Shown piece by piece: positions 1-8,088 of a DNA stretch of 64,000 nucleotides; position 1 is the first letter of the stretch; each line of letters starts with the position of its first letter. The position numbers and the translations under genes were made by a program. The stretch comes from Anaerolineales bacterium. GTDB lineage: Bacteria; Chloroflexota; Anaerolineae; Anaerolineales; Villigracilaceae. Location: contig JAUQXA010000060.1 in the NCBI GenBank assembly GCA_030834895.1, positions 62,001 through 126,000 of the forward strand, read 5' to 3'. The notes beneath the pieces were generated by a model. That model saw only the letters and a list, made by a program, of their open reading frames with translations, did no database searches and had not been told where the DNA came from.

Positions 1-5
1 TTAAA

Positions 6-14
6 TGCTATACT
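6..14 (+). promoter_or_regulatory. possible extended -10 element
   Basis: The bases TGCTATACT fit an extended -10 (TGn followed by TATACT). It lies about 30 bases before the first start codon, and the -35 would fall at or outside the window edge. Weak evidence, since only half a promoter is visible. Confidence 0.25.
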
Positions 15-44
15 TGCCGTCATCTCAAATCCAAAGGACACCAC

Positions 45-809
45 ATGCCTCATGGACTCGAACTTCTCCTTGCCGGGCTTGCCGCGCTGGCGGCTGGCGC
101 GGTCAACGCCCTCGCTGGCGGCGGGACGCTGATCACCTTCCCCGCGCTGACTTTTCTCGGTGTGCCAGCCGTCGCCGCGAATGTGACCAACACCGTCGCG
201 CTTTGCCCCGGTTACTTCGGCGGGACCTTCGCCCAGAGGAACGACCTGCGCGGACAATCCCATCGGTTGTGGACGGTGATTCCAGCAGGCATCGTCGGCG
301 GGCTCATCGGCGGATTCCTCTTGCTACAAACTGGGGAGAAACTTTTTAGGGATCTCGTCCCCTATCTGATTCTGCTTGCTTCGGGCTTGCTCGCCATACA
401 GGACACCGTCCGCGCTTGGCTGACGAAGCGGCTGAGCGAACATCACAAGGGAAATCTCGAACGCTGGACATGGCTCGTGACCGGGCTTGGCTCAGTCTAC
501 GGCGGATACTTCGGCGCGGGTCTGGGCGTGATCCTGATGGCGGCGCTGGGACTCACCATCGAGGATACACTGACGCGGCTGAACGCGCTCAAGCAAGCCA
601 TCTCACTGGCGACGAACGTCACCGCTGCGATCTTCTTTTTGTTTTCTGGACAGGTGGTCTGGTCTGTGGCGCTCGTGATGGCGGTCGGCGCGCTCATCGG
701 CGGGACGCTGGGCGGAAAACTCGCGGGAAGAATCAAACCATCCACCCTGCGGTGGACGGTGGTGACGATTGGCGTGATCGTTGCGGTGATTTATCTTGTG
801 AGAGGATGA
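45..809 (+). CDS. TauE/SafE-family membrane permease
   Basis: This 254-residue polytopic membrane protein is very rich in Gly/Ala/Leu/Val. It has the family's paired half-repeats: each half begins with a helix containing small-residue and Asn/Thr motifs (AGGGTLITFP near residues 24-33, and a Gly/Tyr-rich YGGYFGAGLG near 152-161). TauE/SafE proteins move small organic or sulfur anions such as sulfite, sulfonates or organic acids; the substrate here is unknown. AAAGGA precedes the ATG. It ends 32 bases before larB on the same strand, so it probably shares the lar operon. That makes a lactate-like or 2-hydroxyacid anion a possible cargo, which is inference only. Confidence 0.85.
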   Translation: MPHGLELLLAGLAALAAGAVNALAGGGTLITFPALTFLGVPAVAANVTNTVALCPGYFGGTFAQRNDLRGQSHRLWTVIPAGIVGGLIGGFLLLQTGEKLFRDLVPYLILLASGLLAIQDTVRAWLTKRLSEHHKGNLERWTWLVTGLGSVYGGYFGAGLGVILMAALGLTIEDTLTRLNALKQAISLATNVTAAIFFLFSGQVVWSVALVMAVGALIGGTLGGKLAGRIKPSTLRWTVVTIGVIVAVIYLVRG

Positions 810-841
810 GAACCAGCACTTTTTCCATATGCATAAAAACC

Positions 842-1597
842 ATGCAAACAGATAAACTAAAACTTTTATTGGAACAAGTCCAGTCCGGACAAGTGGATGT
901 GAATACTGCATTGAGTGAGTTACGCCATCTTCCATACGAGAATCTCGACGGGTTTGCCACGTTGGACCACCATCGCTCTCTGCGGAATGGCTTCCCTGAA
1001 GTCGTCTTCGGTCAGGGAAAGCAGCCTGCCCAGATCATCTCCATTGTGCGGCGTCTCTCTGAACGCAACGATAAGGTGTTGGTGACCCGCGTCGATAAAA
1101 CCATGGCTGATGAAATCCAGGCCGAATTACCCGAACTGACCTATCACCCCCTTCCGCGATTGCTCGTGCTTAATCGCTCCGCCCCAGCAGAGAAACGCCC
1201 CGGCGTGCTGGTGGTGACGGCTGGAACAGCCGACATGCCGGTGGCTGAAGAAGCCGCCATCACCTCCGAATTGATGGGCAATGCCGTCGAGCGCATGTTC
1301 GACGTGGGCGTGGCAGGCATTCACAGGCTGCTCAACCAGACCGAAAGGCTCTGGCAGGCAAATGTGGTTGTGGTAGTTGCCGGTATGGATGGCGCCCTGC
1401 CAAGTGTGGTGGGTGGATTGGTTTCCGCTCCGGTTATCGCCGTGCCAACCAGTGTCGGCTACGGCGCGAGTTTCAACGGACTCTCCGCCCTACTGACCAT
1501 GCTCAACTCCTGTGCCACCGGCGTGGCAGTAGTCAACATCGACAATGGCTTCGGCGCGGGTTACCTTGCCAGTATCATCAATCAGATGAAAGGGTGA
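842..1597 (+). CDS. larB: LarB, pyridinium biscarboxylate synthase
   Basis: LarB carboxylates and hydrolyses nicotinate adenine dinucleotide to pyridinium-3,5-biscarboxylate mononucleotide, the first step of nickel-pincer cofactor synthesis. The 251-residue product has a small N-terminal helical part and a C-terminal AIR-carboxylase (PurE)-like fold. The latter carries the Gly/Ala-rich GTADMPVAEEA segment and the GVGYGASFNG-like segment near its end (here SVGYGASFNG). The open frame continues upstream to 416 inside the permease gene; I start at the ATG at 842 because the LarB homology begins there and the extension only shadows the previous gene. larE follows immediately, so translation is coupled. 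Confidence 0.93.
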   Translation: MQTDKLKLLLEQVQSGQVDVNTALSELRHLPYENLDGFATLDHHRSLRNGFPEVVFGQGKQPAQIISIVRRLSERNDKVLVTRVDKTMADEIQAELPELTYHPLPRLLVLNRSAPAEKRPGVLVVTAGTADMPVAEEAAITSELMGNAVERMFDVGVAGIHRLLNQTERLWQANVVVVVAGMDGALPSVVGGLVSAPVIAVPTSVGYGASFNGLSALLTMLNSCATGVAVVNIDNGFGAGYLASIINQMKG

Positions 1598-1599
1598 GC

Positions 1600-2433
1600 A
1601 TGGATATTGCAAATTTGGAAAACGCCATGTCCCCTCAACTCAAATCCCGTTGGGAATCTCTGCTGGACTATTTCCGCAAACTGGATTCAGTTGTGGTGGC
1701 TTTTTCTGGCGGTGTGGACAGCGGCTTGTTGTGCGCGGCGGCATATCGCGCCCTTGGCGAACGGATGCTGGCTGTGACCGTTAGCTCCCCCGTTGAGTCA
1801 CTGGGAGATGTTGAATCAGCCAGCAGATTGGCGGAACAGGTCGGGTTCCCGCTTCGCATCCTGGACTATGACGATCTTTCCAACCCCGAATTTGTTTCCA
1901 ATCCTCCCGACCGATGCTACGTCTGCAAGCTGGTTCGCTTCCAACGGCTAAGGCAGTTGGCAACCGAAGCGGGCTTCGCCGTTCTTGTCGAAGGCTCCAA
2001 CGCCGACGACCTATCGGATTACCGACCTGGACGAAAGGCTGTAACCGAAACCGGAACCGTGAGTCCACTTCTGGAATTAGGCTTTAGCAAAGACGAGATT
2101 CGCGCGCTGGCAAAAGCCTTCGGACTTTCTGTCTGGGATCGTCCCAGCGCTCCCTGTCTGGCGACTCGTTTTCCATACGGCTCGCCGATCACACGTGAAG
2201 GGCTACGTCAGGTGGCAAACGGGGAACGCTACCTACACGAAAACGGATTTCGGATTGTGCGCGTTCGGCATCACGGTGTTATGGCACGGCTAGAAGTTGC
2301 ACCGGGTGAGATCAAGCGATTGGTAGCCTTTCGGGAAGATGTGACAGCCTATTTCAAATCCCTGGGTTTCACCTACATCTCGGTTGACCTCAGCGGCTAT
2401 CGGTTGGGAAGCCTGAACGAGGTATTGAAATGA
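1600..2433 (+). CDS. larE: LarE, pyridinium-dithiocarboxylate sulfur insertase
   Basis: LarE adenylates the LarB product and replaces carboxylate oxygens with sulfur. The 277-residue protein has the PP-loop SGGVDS at residues 36-41. It has three cysteines in the active-site region: C106 and C109 (RCYVCK) and C186 (APCLATRF). The single-cysteine Lactobacillus-type LarE sacrifices the residue equivalent to C186. The added CxxC matches the subgroup that binds a [4Fe-4S] cluster and uses external sulfide, so catalytic rather than sacrificial sulfur transfer is likely. A GTG at 1594 is in frame, but AAAGG abuts it directly; it is well spaced for the ATG at 1600. The stop overlaps the larC start. 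Confidence 0.93.
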   Translation: MDIANLENAMSPQLKSRWESLLDYFRKLDSVVVAFSGGVDSGLLCAAAYRALGERMLAVTVSSPVESLGDVESASRLAEQVGFPLRILDYDDLSNPEFVSNPPDRCYVCKLVRFQRLRQLATEAGFAVLVEGSNADDLSDYRPGRKAVTETGTVSPLLELGFSKDEIRALAKAFGLSVWDRPSAPCLATRFPYGSPITREGLRQVANGERYLHENGFRIVRVRHHGVMARLEVAPGEIKRLVAFREDVTAYFKSLGFTYISVDLSGYRLGSLNEVLK

Positions 2434-3587
2434 AGATTGCCTATGCCGATTGTTTTTCGGGAATCAGTGGCGATATGTTTCTGGCATCCCTTTTGGATGC
2501 CGGTCTTCCACTTAATGTCTTGCAGGAGGGAATCAATAAACTCAACCTGCCTGAAAAAGCCGAACTGCGATTAACCGAAACTCACAAAGGCGCTTTGCGC
2601 GCCTCCTCACTTGAGGTAGTCGTCCCCCACAGCCATCATCATCGTCACCTCTCAGATATTCTGGAAATCCTATCCCCAAGCCAATTATCCGAACACGTGA
2701 AGCAAACCGCCACGCGGATTTTCACTCTGCTGGCAGAGGCCGAAGCGCGAGTCCACGGAGAGACAGTCGAACAAATCCATTTCCATGAAGTCGGCGCACT
2801 GGACTCGATTGTGGATGTGGTTGGTGCGGTGATTGGTCTCGAAACGCTTGGCATCGAACGTCTATATGCTTCCCCTCTGCCTTATGGCGCAGGCATGGTG
2901 AACAGCGACCACGGCGTCCTGCCTCTTCCTGCGCCTGCCACATTGGAAGTATTGCGACTTGCTCAAATCCCGCTGACCCCATCGCCAGCACAGGTTGAAC
3001 TGGTCACACCTACGGGAGCAGCAATCCTCGCGGCTCTGGCGACCTTCGAGCGTCCCAGCTTGATTGTCAGCGGATTGGGGGTGGGCGCAGGCAAACGCGA
3101 CCTGCCTTGGCCTAACGTCATGCGGCTGATTATCGGTGAGATATCTACAAGTGAAATTTCCGAGATGGTTCAAATCGAGACCAACATCGACGATATGAAT
3201 CCGCAGGTGTTCGGTCACGTGATGGAAAGGTTGTTTGCCGCTGGAGCGCTGGATGTATACCTGACCCCCATCTATATGAAGAAGAATCGACCCGCCACCC
3301 TGCTCGGGGTGATTGCAAAACTGCAGGATGAAACCGCCCTTGCGGAATTGATCCTGCGCGAAACAACCACCCTGGGACTGCGCGTCCAGCCGGTTTATCG
3401 TTACGAAGCCCAGCGCGATTTCCGTCTGGTGAGCACCCGCTATGGCGACGTGAAGGTCAAACAGAAAATCATCAACGGGCAGGTGATTCAGTCCATGCCA
3501 GAATACGATGACTGTGTCCGATTAGCGAACGAGAACAAAGTCAGTTTGGCTCAAGTCTATGCCGAAGTCAACAGGCAGTTGAAATAG
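2430..3587 (+). CDS. larC: LarC, nickel insertase of the pincer cofactor
   Basis: LarC inserts nickel into the dithiolated pyridinium ligand in a CTP-dependent reaction, completing the cofactor of LarA-type racemases and epimerases. The 385-residue product starts with the typical AYADCFSGISGDM segment. It has a His cluster (HSHHHRH near residues 67-73), a plausible metal-rich region, and a C-terminal LarC2 part with ETNIDDMNPQ. Unlike the Lactobacillus gene, where LarC1 and LarC2 are joined by programmed frameshifting, this is one uninterrupted frame. Its ATG overlaps the larE stop (ATGA). It ends the operon, with a strong terminator 55 bases later. No larA homologue is in the window. Confidence 0.94.
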   Translation: MKIAYADCFSGISGDMFLASLLDAGLPLNVLQEGINKLNLPEKAELRLTETHKGALRASSLEVVVPHSHHHRHLSDILEILSPSQLSEHVKQTATRIFTLLAEAEARVHGETVEQIHFHEVGALDSIVDVVGAVIGLETLGIERLYASPLPYGAGMVNSDHGVLPLPAPATLEVLRLAQIPLTPSPAQVELVTPTGAAILAALATFERPSLIVSGLGVGAGKRDLPWPNVMRLIIGEISTSEISEMVQIETNIDDMNPQVFGHVMERLFAAGALDVYLTPIYMKKNRPATLLGVIAKLQDETALAELILRETTTLGLRVQPVYRYEAQRDFRLVSTRYGDVKVKQKIINGQVIQSMPEYDDCVRLANENKVSLAQVYAEVNRQLK

Positions 3588-3641
3588 GATGGGTTGTTGA
3601 TACCATCGTTGAAGAAGCGCCTCTGTTACTCTCTGAAAAAT

Positions 3642-3682
3642 AAAACCCACCCGCCGGTTGAAGGAACTTGCGGGTGGGTTTT
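3642..3682. terminator. bidirectional intrinsic terminator
   Basis: A perfect 13-bp inverted repeat (AAAACCCACCCGC / GCGGGTGGGTTTT) with a 15-base loop sits between convergent larC and the end of the rhamnose operon. A-rich and T-rich tails on each side give a U-tract in both directions, so it can stop both operons. Confidence 0.9.
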
Positions 3683-3714
3683 ATTAGGAGGCTCTATTTT
3701 CTAAAATCGGGTTC

Positions 3715-5055
3715 TCAAATGTACATCATCAGCATCGACGGGTCTTCGATGAGCGATTTGATCATTTGCAGGAATCTCGCGGCGGGAGCGCCATCTACGA
3801 GGCGGTGGTCAAAGACGAGGGAGAGTGTCCACATCTGGCGAATGACGATCTGGTCACCGTGGGGAACAGCCTTGGGGGCGATGCGTCCCACGCCGAGGAT
3901 GGCAGCTTCGGGCAGGTTGATGACCGGGGTGAAGGCGTCGATGTCGTACATTCCCAAATTGGTGATGGTAAACGTGCCGCCGCTCAAATCGTCGGGTAGG
4001 GAACGCCCAGAGCGGGCGCCATCCACCATGCGGCGGAAGTTCTCGCCGAACTGGCGCAGATTCTTTTTGTCGGCGTCCTTGATGACGGGCACAAGCAAGC
4101 CTCGTTCGGTGTCCACTGCCATGCCGATGTTGACATGACCCATCAACTCGATGGCGTCGGGCGCGAGGCGGGCGTTCATGTAGGGGAACTGCCGCAGCGC
4201 AACCGCGACAACCTTTGCCAGCAGATCGTTGTAGCCCGGCGCGAAGCCCCAATCTTTCGACACTTTGGCTTTGATACGTTCGCGGGCGGCGACAAACTCG
4301 GTGGCGTCCACTTCCATGACGAGGGTGACGCGGGCGGTGGTGTGAACGCTGGCTCCCATGCGCTCGGCGATGATTCCGCGCACGCCTTTGAGTGGGATGC
4401 GTTCGATGACGTCAGCGACGGGCAAGGCTTGGGAAACAGGAGCAACTATCGGCTGGGAGGCGCGAGCCACGTCCTGCTTGACGATGCGTCCGCCGGGTCC
4501 GCTGCCAGCCACTTCGCGCAGATCCACACCCACATCCGCCGCCATACGTTGGGCAACGGGCGAGGCTTTGGGCTGTTGGGCGAGGTAATCGCGCACGTCG
4601 CGCTCGGTCACGCGGATGCCGTCGTAGCCGCTGGGCATGACCTTGCTCACATCTACCGAAGTTTCGGCGGCAAGTTTTTTAGCGCGAGGCGAGACGAAGA
4701 CGCGGTCGGGAGATTCGGATTTGGACTCAGCAACGGGCGCGGTTGCGACTTCCACACTTGGAGCTGATTCTGTTTCCTCCACAGCGGGAGCCGACCCCTT
4801 GACCTCGAACTTGTCATCCTGCTTGCCGATGATTGCGACCACCGTTAGCACGGGAATCGTATCGCCCGCTTTGTAGGGTCCGAGGTGGATGTAGCCCTTG
4901 GCGTTGGCTTCGACGGGGAAGACGGCTTTATCGGTTTCGACTTCCATCACCGCCTCGCCCTGACTGACTTTTGCGCCGTCTTCGACCAGCCAGCCAACCA
5001 TGATGACTTCCTCAACGGTTTGTCCCAACTTTGGGACGAAGAACTCTTCAGCCAT
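3715..5055 (-). CDS. 2-oxoacid dehydrogenase E2 (dihydrolipoyl acyltransferase)
   Basis: This is the E2 core of a pyruvate/acetoin/2-oxoacid dehydrogenase complex and passes acyl groups from lipoate to CoA. The 446 residues are arranged as a lipoyl domain (about 1-80, lipoyl-lysine K43 in ETDKA), a Pro/Ala/Glu-rich linker, two consecutive peripheral subunit-binding domains (about 119-158 and 163-198), and a catalytic domain (about 216-446) with the DHRLVDG motif (H417, D421). Two subunit-binding domains is unusual, since one is the norm for many bacterial E2s. It overlaps the E1 stop by one base (TAATG). No E3 gene is present, so E3 must come from elsewhere. It is the last gene of the rhamnose operon. 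Confidence 0.92.
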   Translation of the reverse strand: MAEEFFVPKLGQTVEEVIMVGWLVEDGAKVSQGEAVMEVETDKAVFPVEANAKGYIHLGPYKAGDTIPVLTVVAIIGKQDDKFEVKGSAPAVEETESAPSVEVATAPVAESKSESPDRVFVSPRAKKLAAETSVDVSKVMPSGYDGIRVTERDVRDYLAQQPKASPVAQRMAADVGVDLREVAGSGPGGRIVKQDVARASQPIVAPVSQALPVADVIERIPLKGVRGIIAERMGASVHTTARVTLVMEVDATEFVAARERIKAKVSKDWGFAPGYNDLLAKVVAVALRQFPYMNARLAPDAIELMGHVNIGMAVDTERGLLVPVIKDADKKNLRQFGENFRRMVDGARSGRSLPDDLSGGTFTITNLGMYDIDAFTPVINLPEAAILGVGRIAPKAVPHGDQIVIRQMWTLSLVFDHRLVDGAPAARFLQMIKSLIEDPSMLMMYI

Positions 5056-7151
5056 TAGCTCACTACCTTTCTACAAGCTGCCATCACGCGGGCTGTGTTT
5101 GGGATTGCCTCATCTTCCAATGTCTCGGCACGCGGCACGGGGACGTTCGCTGCGGCAACGCGGATCATCGGGGCGTCGAGGTAATCGAACGCCTGCTCGT
5201 TGACCTGCGCCATCACCTCATTGATGAAGCTGGTGTTTTCGTAGGCTTCAGTCACACCCACCAGACGCCCGGTCTTCTTGACCGAGTTGACGATGGTGTT
5301 GATGTCCAACGGCTTGAGCGTGCGCAGGTCGATGACTTCCACGTCGATGCCTTCGGCAGCCAGTTTTTCGGCGGCTTCGAGGGCGCGGAATACCATGCGC
5401 GAGTAGGTGACGAGGGTCACGTCCTTGCCGGGGCGTTTGATATCGGCGACGCCAAAGGGGATGATGTATTCTTCTTCGGGGACGAAGCCTTTTTCTTTAT
5501 ACAACATTTTGTGTTCGATGAACATCACCGGGTTATCGTCGCGGATGGCGGCTTTGAGCAGACCCTTTGCGTCGTAGGGTGTGGACGGCATGACGACGTA
5601 AATGCCGGGGAAGTGCGTCCAAAGTGATTCGAGACTCTGCGAGTGGTGCGCGGCGATGGCGCGTCCAGCGCCGCCTTCGGTGCGGATCACCATCGGGACG
5701 CTGGTCTTGCCGCCGAACATGTAGCGGTTCTTCGCGCCCTGGTTGGCGACCTGATCCATTGCAAGCGGGGTGAAGTCCACGTACATGATCTCGGCGATGG
5801 GGCGCATCCCAGCCATTGCCGCACCGACAGCCGCGCCGCCAATGGTGGCTTCGGAGATGGGCGTATCGAGCACGCGCCATTCGCCAAATTCCTTGTAGAG
5901 ATCGCGGGTCGCACCGTAGGCTCCGCCGTACAGACCCACATCCTCGCCCATGATGAAAACTTTCGGGTCGCGGGTCATCTCTTCGCGGGCGGCTTCGACC
6001 AATGCCTGAGCATAGGAAATCTCACGCTTGACCAAGCCCTTGCTGATGTCAGCGCGGATTCGGCGGTCGGCTTCGTAGTCGGCGGCGGTAAACTTCGAGG
6101 GGGCGTACACGTCAGTATCGACTTCCCCAGCCTTCGGTTCGGGCGAAGCATTGCTGAAATCCATCGCCTTGTCGAGTTTGGTATCCACCGCCTCTTCCAA
6201 TTTTTCGAACTCAATTTCGGTCAGCATTTTGACAGATTCGAGATTCTCTTTCATCACCATAATCGGGTCGCGCTTCTTCCATTCAGCTTCCTCGTCGCGG
6301 GTGCGATAGGCGCGGGGGTCGGAGTGCGAATGACCAAACCAGCGGTAGGTCTTGCATTCGATGAGCGTGGGACCTTCGCCGTTGCGGGCGCGTTCAGCCG
6401 CCTTGGCGACACTGCCGCGCACAGCCAGCACGTCCATGCCATCCACGATCTCACCGGGTATTCCATAGGCAGCGGCGCGGTCAGCGATGTCGATGAGTTT
6501 GGTTACTTTATTGAACGGAACCGACATACCGTACATGTTGTTTTCGACAACGAAAACGATTGGCAGATCCCAGGTCGAAGCCATGTTGAGCGACTCGTGG
6601 AAGTTGCCGGTGTTGGACGCGCCGTCCCCGAAGAAGCAGACCACCACGCGGTCTGTCTCTTGCAGTTTCTGCGCCAGCGCCGCACCGACCGCCACCGGGA
6701 TGTTGCCGCCGACGATGCCGGTCGCGCCGAGGTTGCCGTGTTCCACGTCAGCGATGTGCATGGAACCGCCCTTGCCCTTGCAGTATCCACCGGACTTGCC
6801 GAGCACCTCAGACATCATCTTGTTGTAATGTTCCTGCTTGGCTTGCGGGGTCTTGGCATACTTGTCACCGTGCGCGTGCGCATGACCATGTCCGCGATGG
6901 GTGCTGGTGATGAGGTCATCGTCGCGCAAGGCAGCCACCGCGCCGACAGCCACGGCTTCCTCGCCGGCATAAAGATGGGACGCGCCTTTGAGCACGGCTT
7001 TGCTCAACAGGTTGGCGATGTTGTTTTCCAGCGCACGGATTTCCATCACCTGGCGCAGGTAGCCGATCAATTCCTCCTTGGTCAAGCCCTGCTCTTCAAT
7101 CATGGCAGAGACTAGTTCGAGGCGGGTGGGTGCTTTTGTTTTTGCAGTCAT
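5055..7151 (-). CDS. fused E1 alpha-beta of a thiamine-dependent 2-oxoacid dehydrogenase
   Basis: The 698-residue product joins an E1-alpha (about 1-345) and an E1-beta (about 375-698), usually separate proteins. The alpha half has the thiamine diphosphate motif GDGASNTGN (175-183) ending in NN at 204-205. The beta half begins near ISYAQALVEAAREEM and contains the GEDVG and EGGAG motifs. It decarboxylates a 2-oxoacid and acylates the lipoyl group of the adjacent E2. Pyruvate is the default guess; acetoin or another keto acid is possible. A His-rich stretch (HRGHGHAHAHG, 85-95) lies in the alpha half. AAGGAG precedes the ATG. The position after the rhamnose genes suggests it handles the C3 products of rhamnose cleavage. 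Confidence 0.9.
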   Translation of the reverse strand: MTAKTKAPTRLELVSAMIEEQGLTKEELIGYLRQVMEIRALENNIANLLSKAVLKGASHLYAGEEAVAVGAVAALRDDDLITSTHRGHGHAHAHGDKYAKTPQAKQEHYNKMMSEVLGKSGGYCKGKGGSMHIADVEHGNLGATGIVGGNIPVAVGAALAQKLQETDRVVVCFFGDGASNTGNFHESLNMASTWDLPIVFVVENNMYGMSVPFNKVTKLIDIADRAAAYGIPGEIVDGMDVLAVRGSVAKAAERARNGEGPTLIECKTYRWFGHSHSDPRAYRTRDEEAEWKKRDPIMVMKENLESVKMLTEIEFEKLEEAVDTKLDKAMDFSNASPEPKAGEVDTDVYAPSKFTAADYEADRRIRADISKGLVKREISYAQALVEAAREEMTRDPKVFIMGEDVGLYGGAYGATRDLYKEFGEWRVLDTPISEATIGGAAVGAAMAGMRPIAEIMYVDFTPLAMDQVANQGAKNRYMFGGKTSVPMVIRTEGGAGRAIAAHHSQSLESLWTHFPGIYVVMPSTPYDAKGLLKAAIRDDNPVMFIEHKMLYKEKGFVPEEEYIIPFGVADIKRPGKDVTLVTYSRMVFRALEAAEKLAAEGIDVEVIDLRTLKPLDINTIVNSVKKTGRLVGVTEAYENTSFINEVMAQVNEQAFDYLDAPMIRVAAANVPVPRAETLEDEAIPNTARVMAACRKVVS

Positions 7152-7215
7152 TTAATGTAATACTCCTTCAATGGGAATTTTATTCTAAGAGTGGAGATTG
7201 CTTCTGCTTGAATTT

Positions 7216-8016
7216 TCAGCGCATTTCCTGTCCGCCGGTGACATTGATCGCCTGCCCGGTCATGTAGCTGGATTGGTCGGATGCCATGAAGACAACCACA
7301 TTGCAGACATCATCATACGTGCAGCCACGCTTCATGGGAACCTGATTGACGTAAATCTGGCGAATTTCTTCTTCGCTGACGCCGCGATTGCGGGCGTATT
7401 GCTTGAACAGGGAATTAGGTCCCTCCGTCCACAAGGGGGAATCGAGCATGTTGCCGGGGCAGATTGCGTTGACGCGCACGCCGTGCTCCGCCAGTTCGAG
7501 GGCGATGCTCTGCGTCAAGCCGATGCCGCCGAATTTGGATGCGGCATACGCTGAATTCTTGAAGCTGCCCTTCTTACCCGACTTCGAATTGATCTCGATG
7601 ATCGCGCCTTTCTTCTGTGATTTCATCACCCGCGCGGCGTGCTTGGCGCACAGAAAGTATCCAAACAGGTTGACGTTCATCACGGCGCGCCATTTCTCTG
7701 CGGGGAACTCGGTGATCTCCTCGGCAATGAGGATGCCCGCGTTGGCGACCATGATGTCCAGCCGACCGAACTCTTTGACACAGCGATTGACCATGGCTTC
7801 GACCTGGGCTTCGTCGCTCACATCCACTTTGACAGCGAAGGCACGGCGGTCGGTGGTGGCGGTGATGCTTTCAGCGGTCTGGATTGCCTTCTCTTCGTTC
7901 AAGTCCGCAACGACGACGTGACAGCCTTCCTTTGCCAGGCGATGACAAATCGCCTCCCCCAGTCCCTGCGCGCCGCCAGTGACCAGCGCGATACGATCTT
8001 GTAAAACTTTTTCCAT
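7216..8016 (-). CDS. SDR oxidoreductase, sorbitol-6-phosphate dehydrogenase-like
   Basis: Classical 266-residue short-chain dehydrogenase with the nucleotide motif TGGAQGLG (13-20), NAG at 92-94, and catalytic S144, Y157 and K161 (YAASK). The NSKSGKKGS segment and the C-terminal segment VPMKRGCTYDDV...TGQAINVTGGQ closely resemble SrlD-type sorbitol-6-phosphate 2-dehydrogenases. It therefore probably oxidises or reduces a polyol or sugar-type substrate with NAD(H). In a rhamnose operon it might act on lactaldehyde/propanediol or on an alternative deoxysugar alcohol, but the substrate is not shown by the sequence. GGAG lies upstream of the ATG. A strong palindrome lies in the 72-base gap to the preceding dehydrogenase gene. 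Confidence 0.85.
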   Translation of the reverse strand: MEKVLQDRIALVTGGAQGLGEAICHRLAKEGCHVVVADLNEEKAIQTAESITATTDRRAFAVKVDVSDEAQVEAMVNRCVKEFGRLDIMVANAGILIAEEITEFPAEKWRAVMNVNLFGYFLCAKHAARVMKSQKKGAIIEINSKSGKKGSFKNSAYAASKFGGIGLTQSIALELAEHGVRVNAICPGNMLDSPLWTEGPNSLFKQYARNRGVSEEEIRQIYVNQVPMKRGCTYDDVCNVVVFMASDQSSYMTGQAINVTGGQEMR

Positions 8017-8044
8017 GAATAAGAACTCCGTAATTTGCTTTCCC

Positions 8045-8075
8045 GCTCCAGCGGGGGCTAAGCCCCCGCTGGAGC
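8045..8075. repeat. 15-bp perfect palindrome, intercistronic
   Basis: GCTCCAGCGGGGGCT and its exact complement AGCCCCCGCTGGAGC are separated by one base. It lies between two co-directional operon genes and no T-run follows on either strand. It looks like a REP-type dispersed palindrome or an mRNA-stabilising hairpin rather than a terminator. Confidence 0.7.
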
Positions 8076-8088
8076 ACTGGGAGAAATG

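Noticed and set aside
5643..7115. 490-codon plus-strand frame opposite the E1 gene
   Set aside because: It is the antisense shadow of a strongly conserved E1 protein, with His/Val-rich composition, no ribosome site and no recognisable family.
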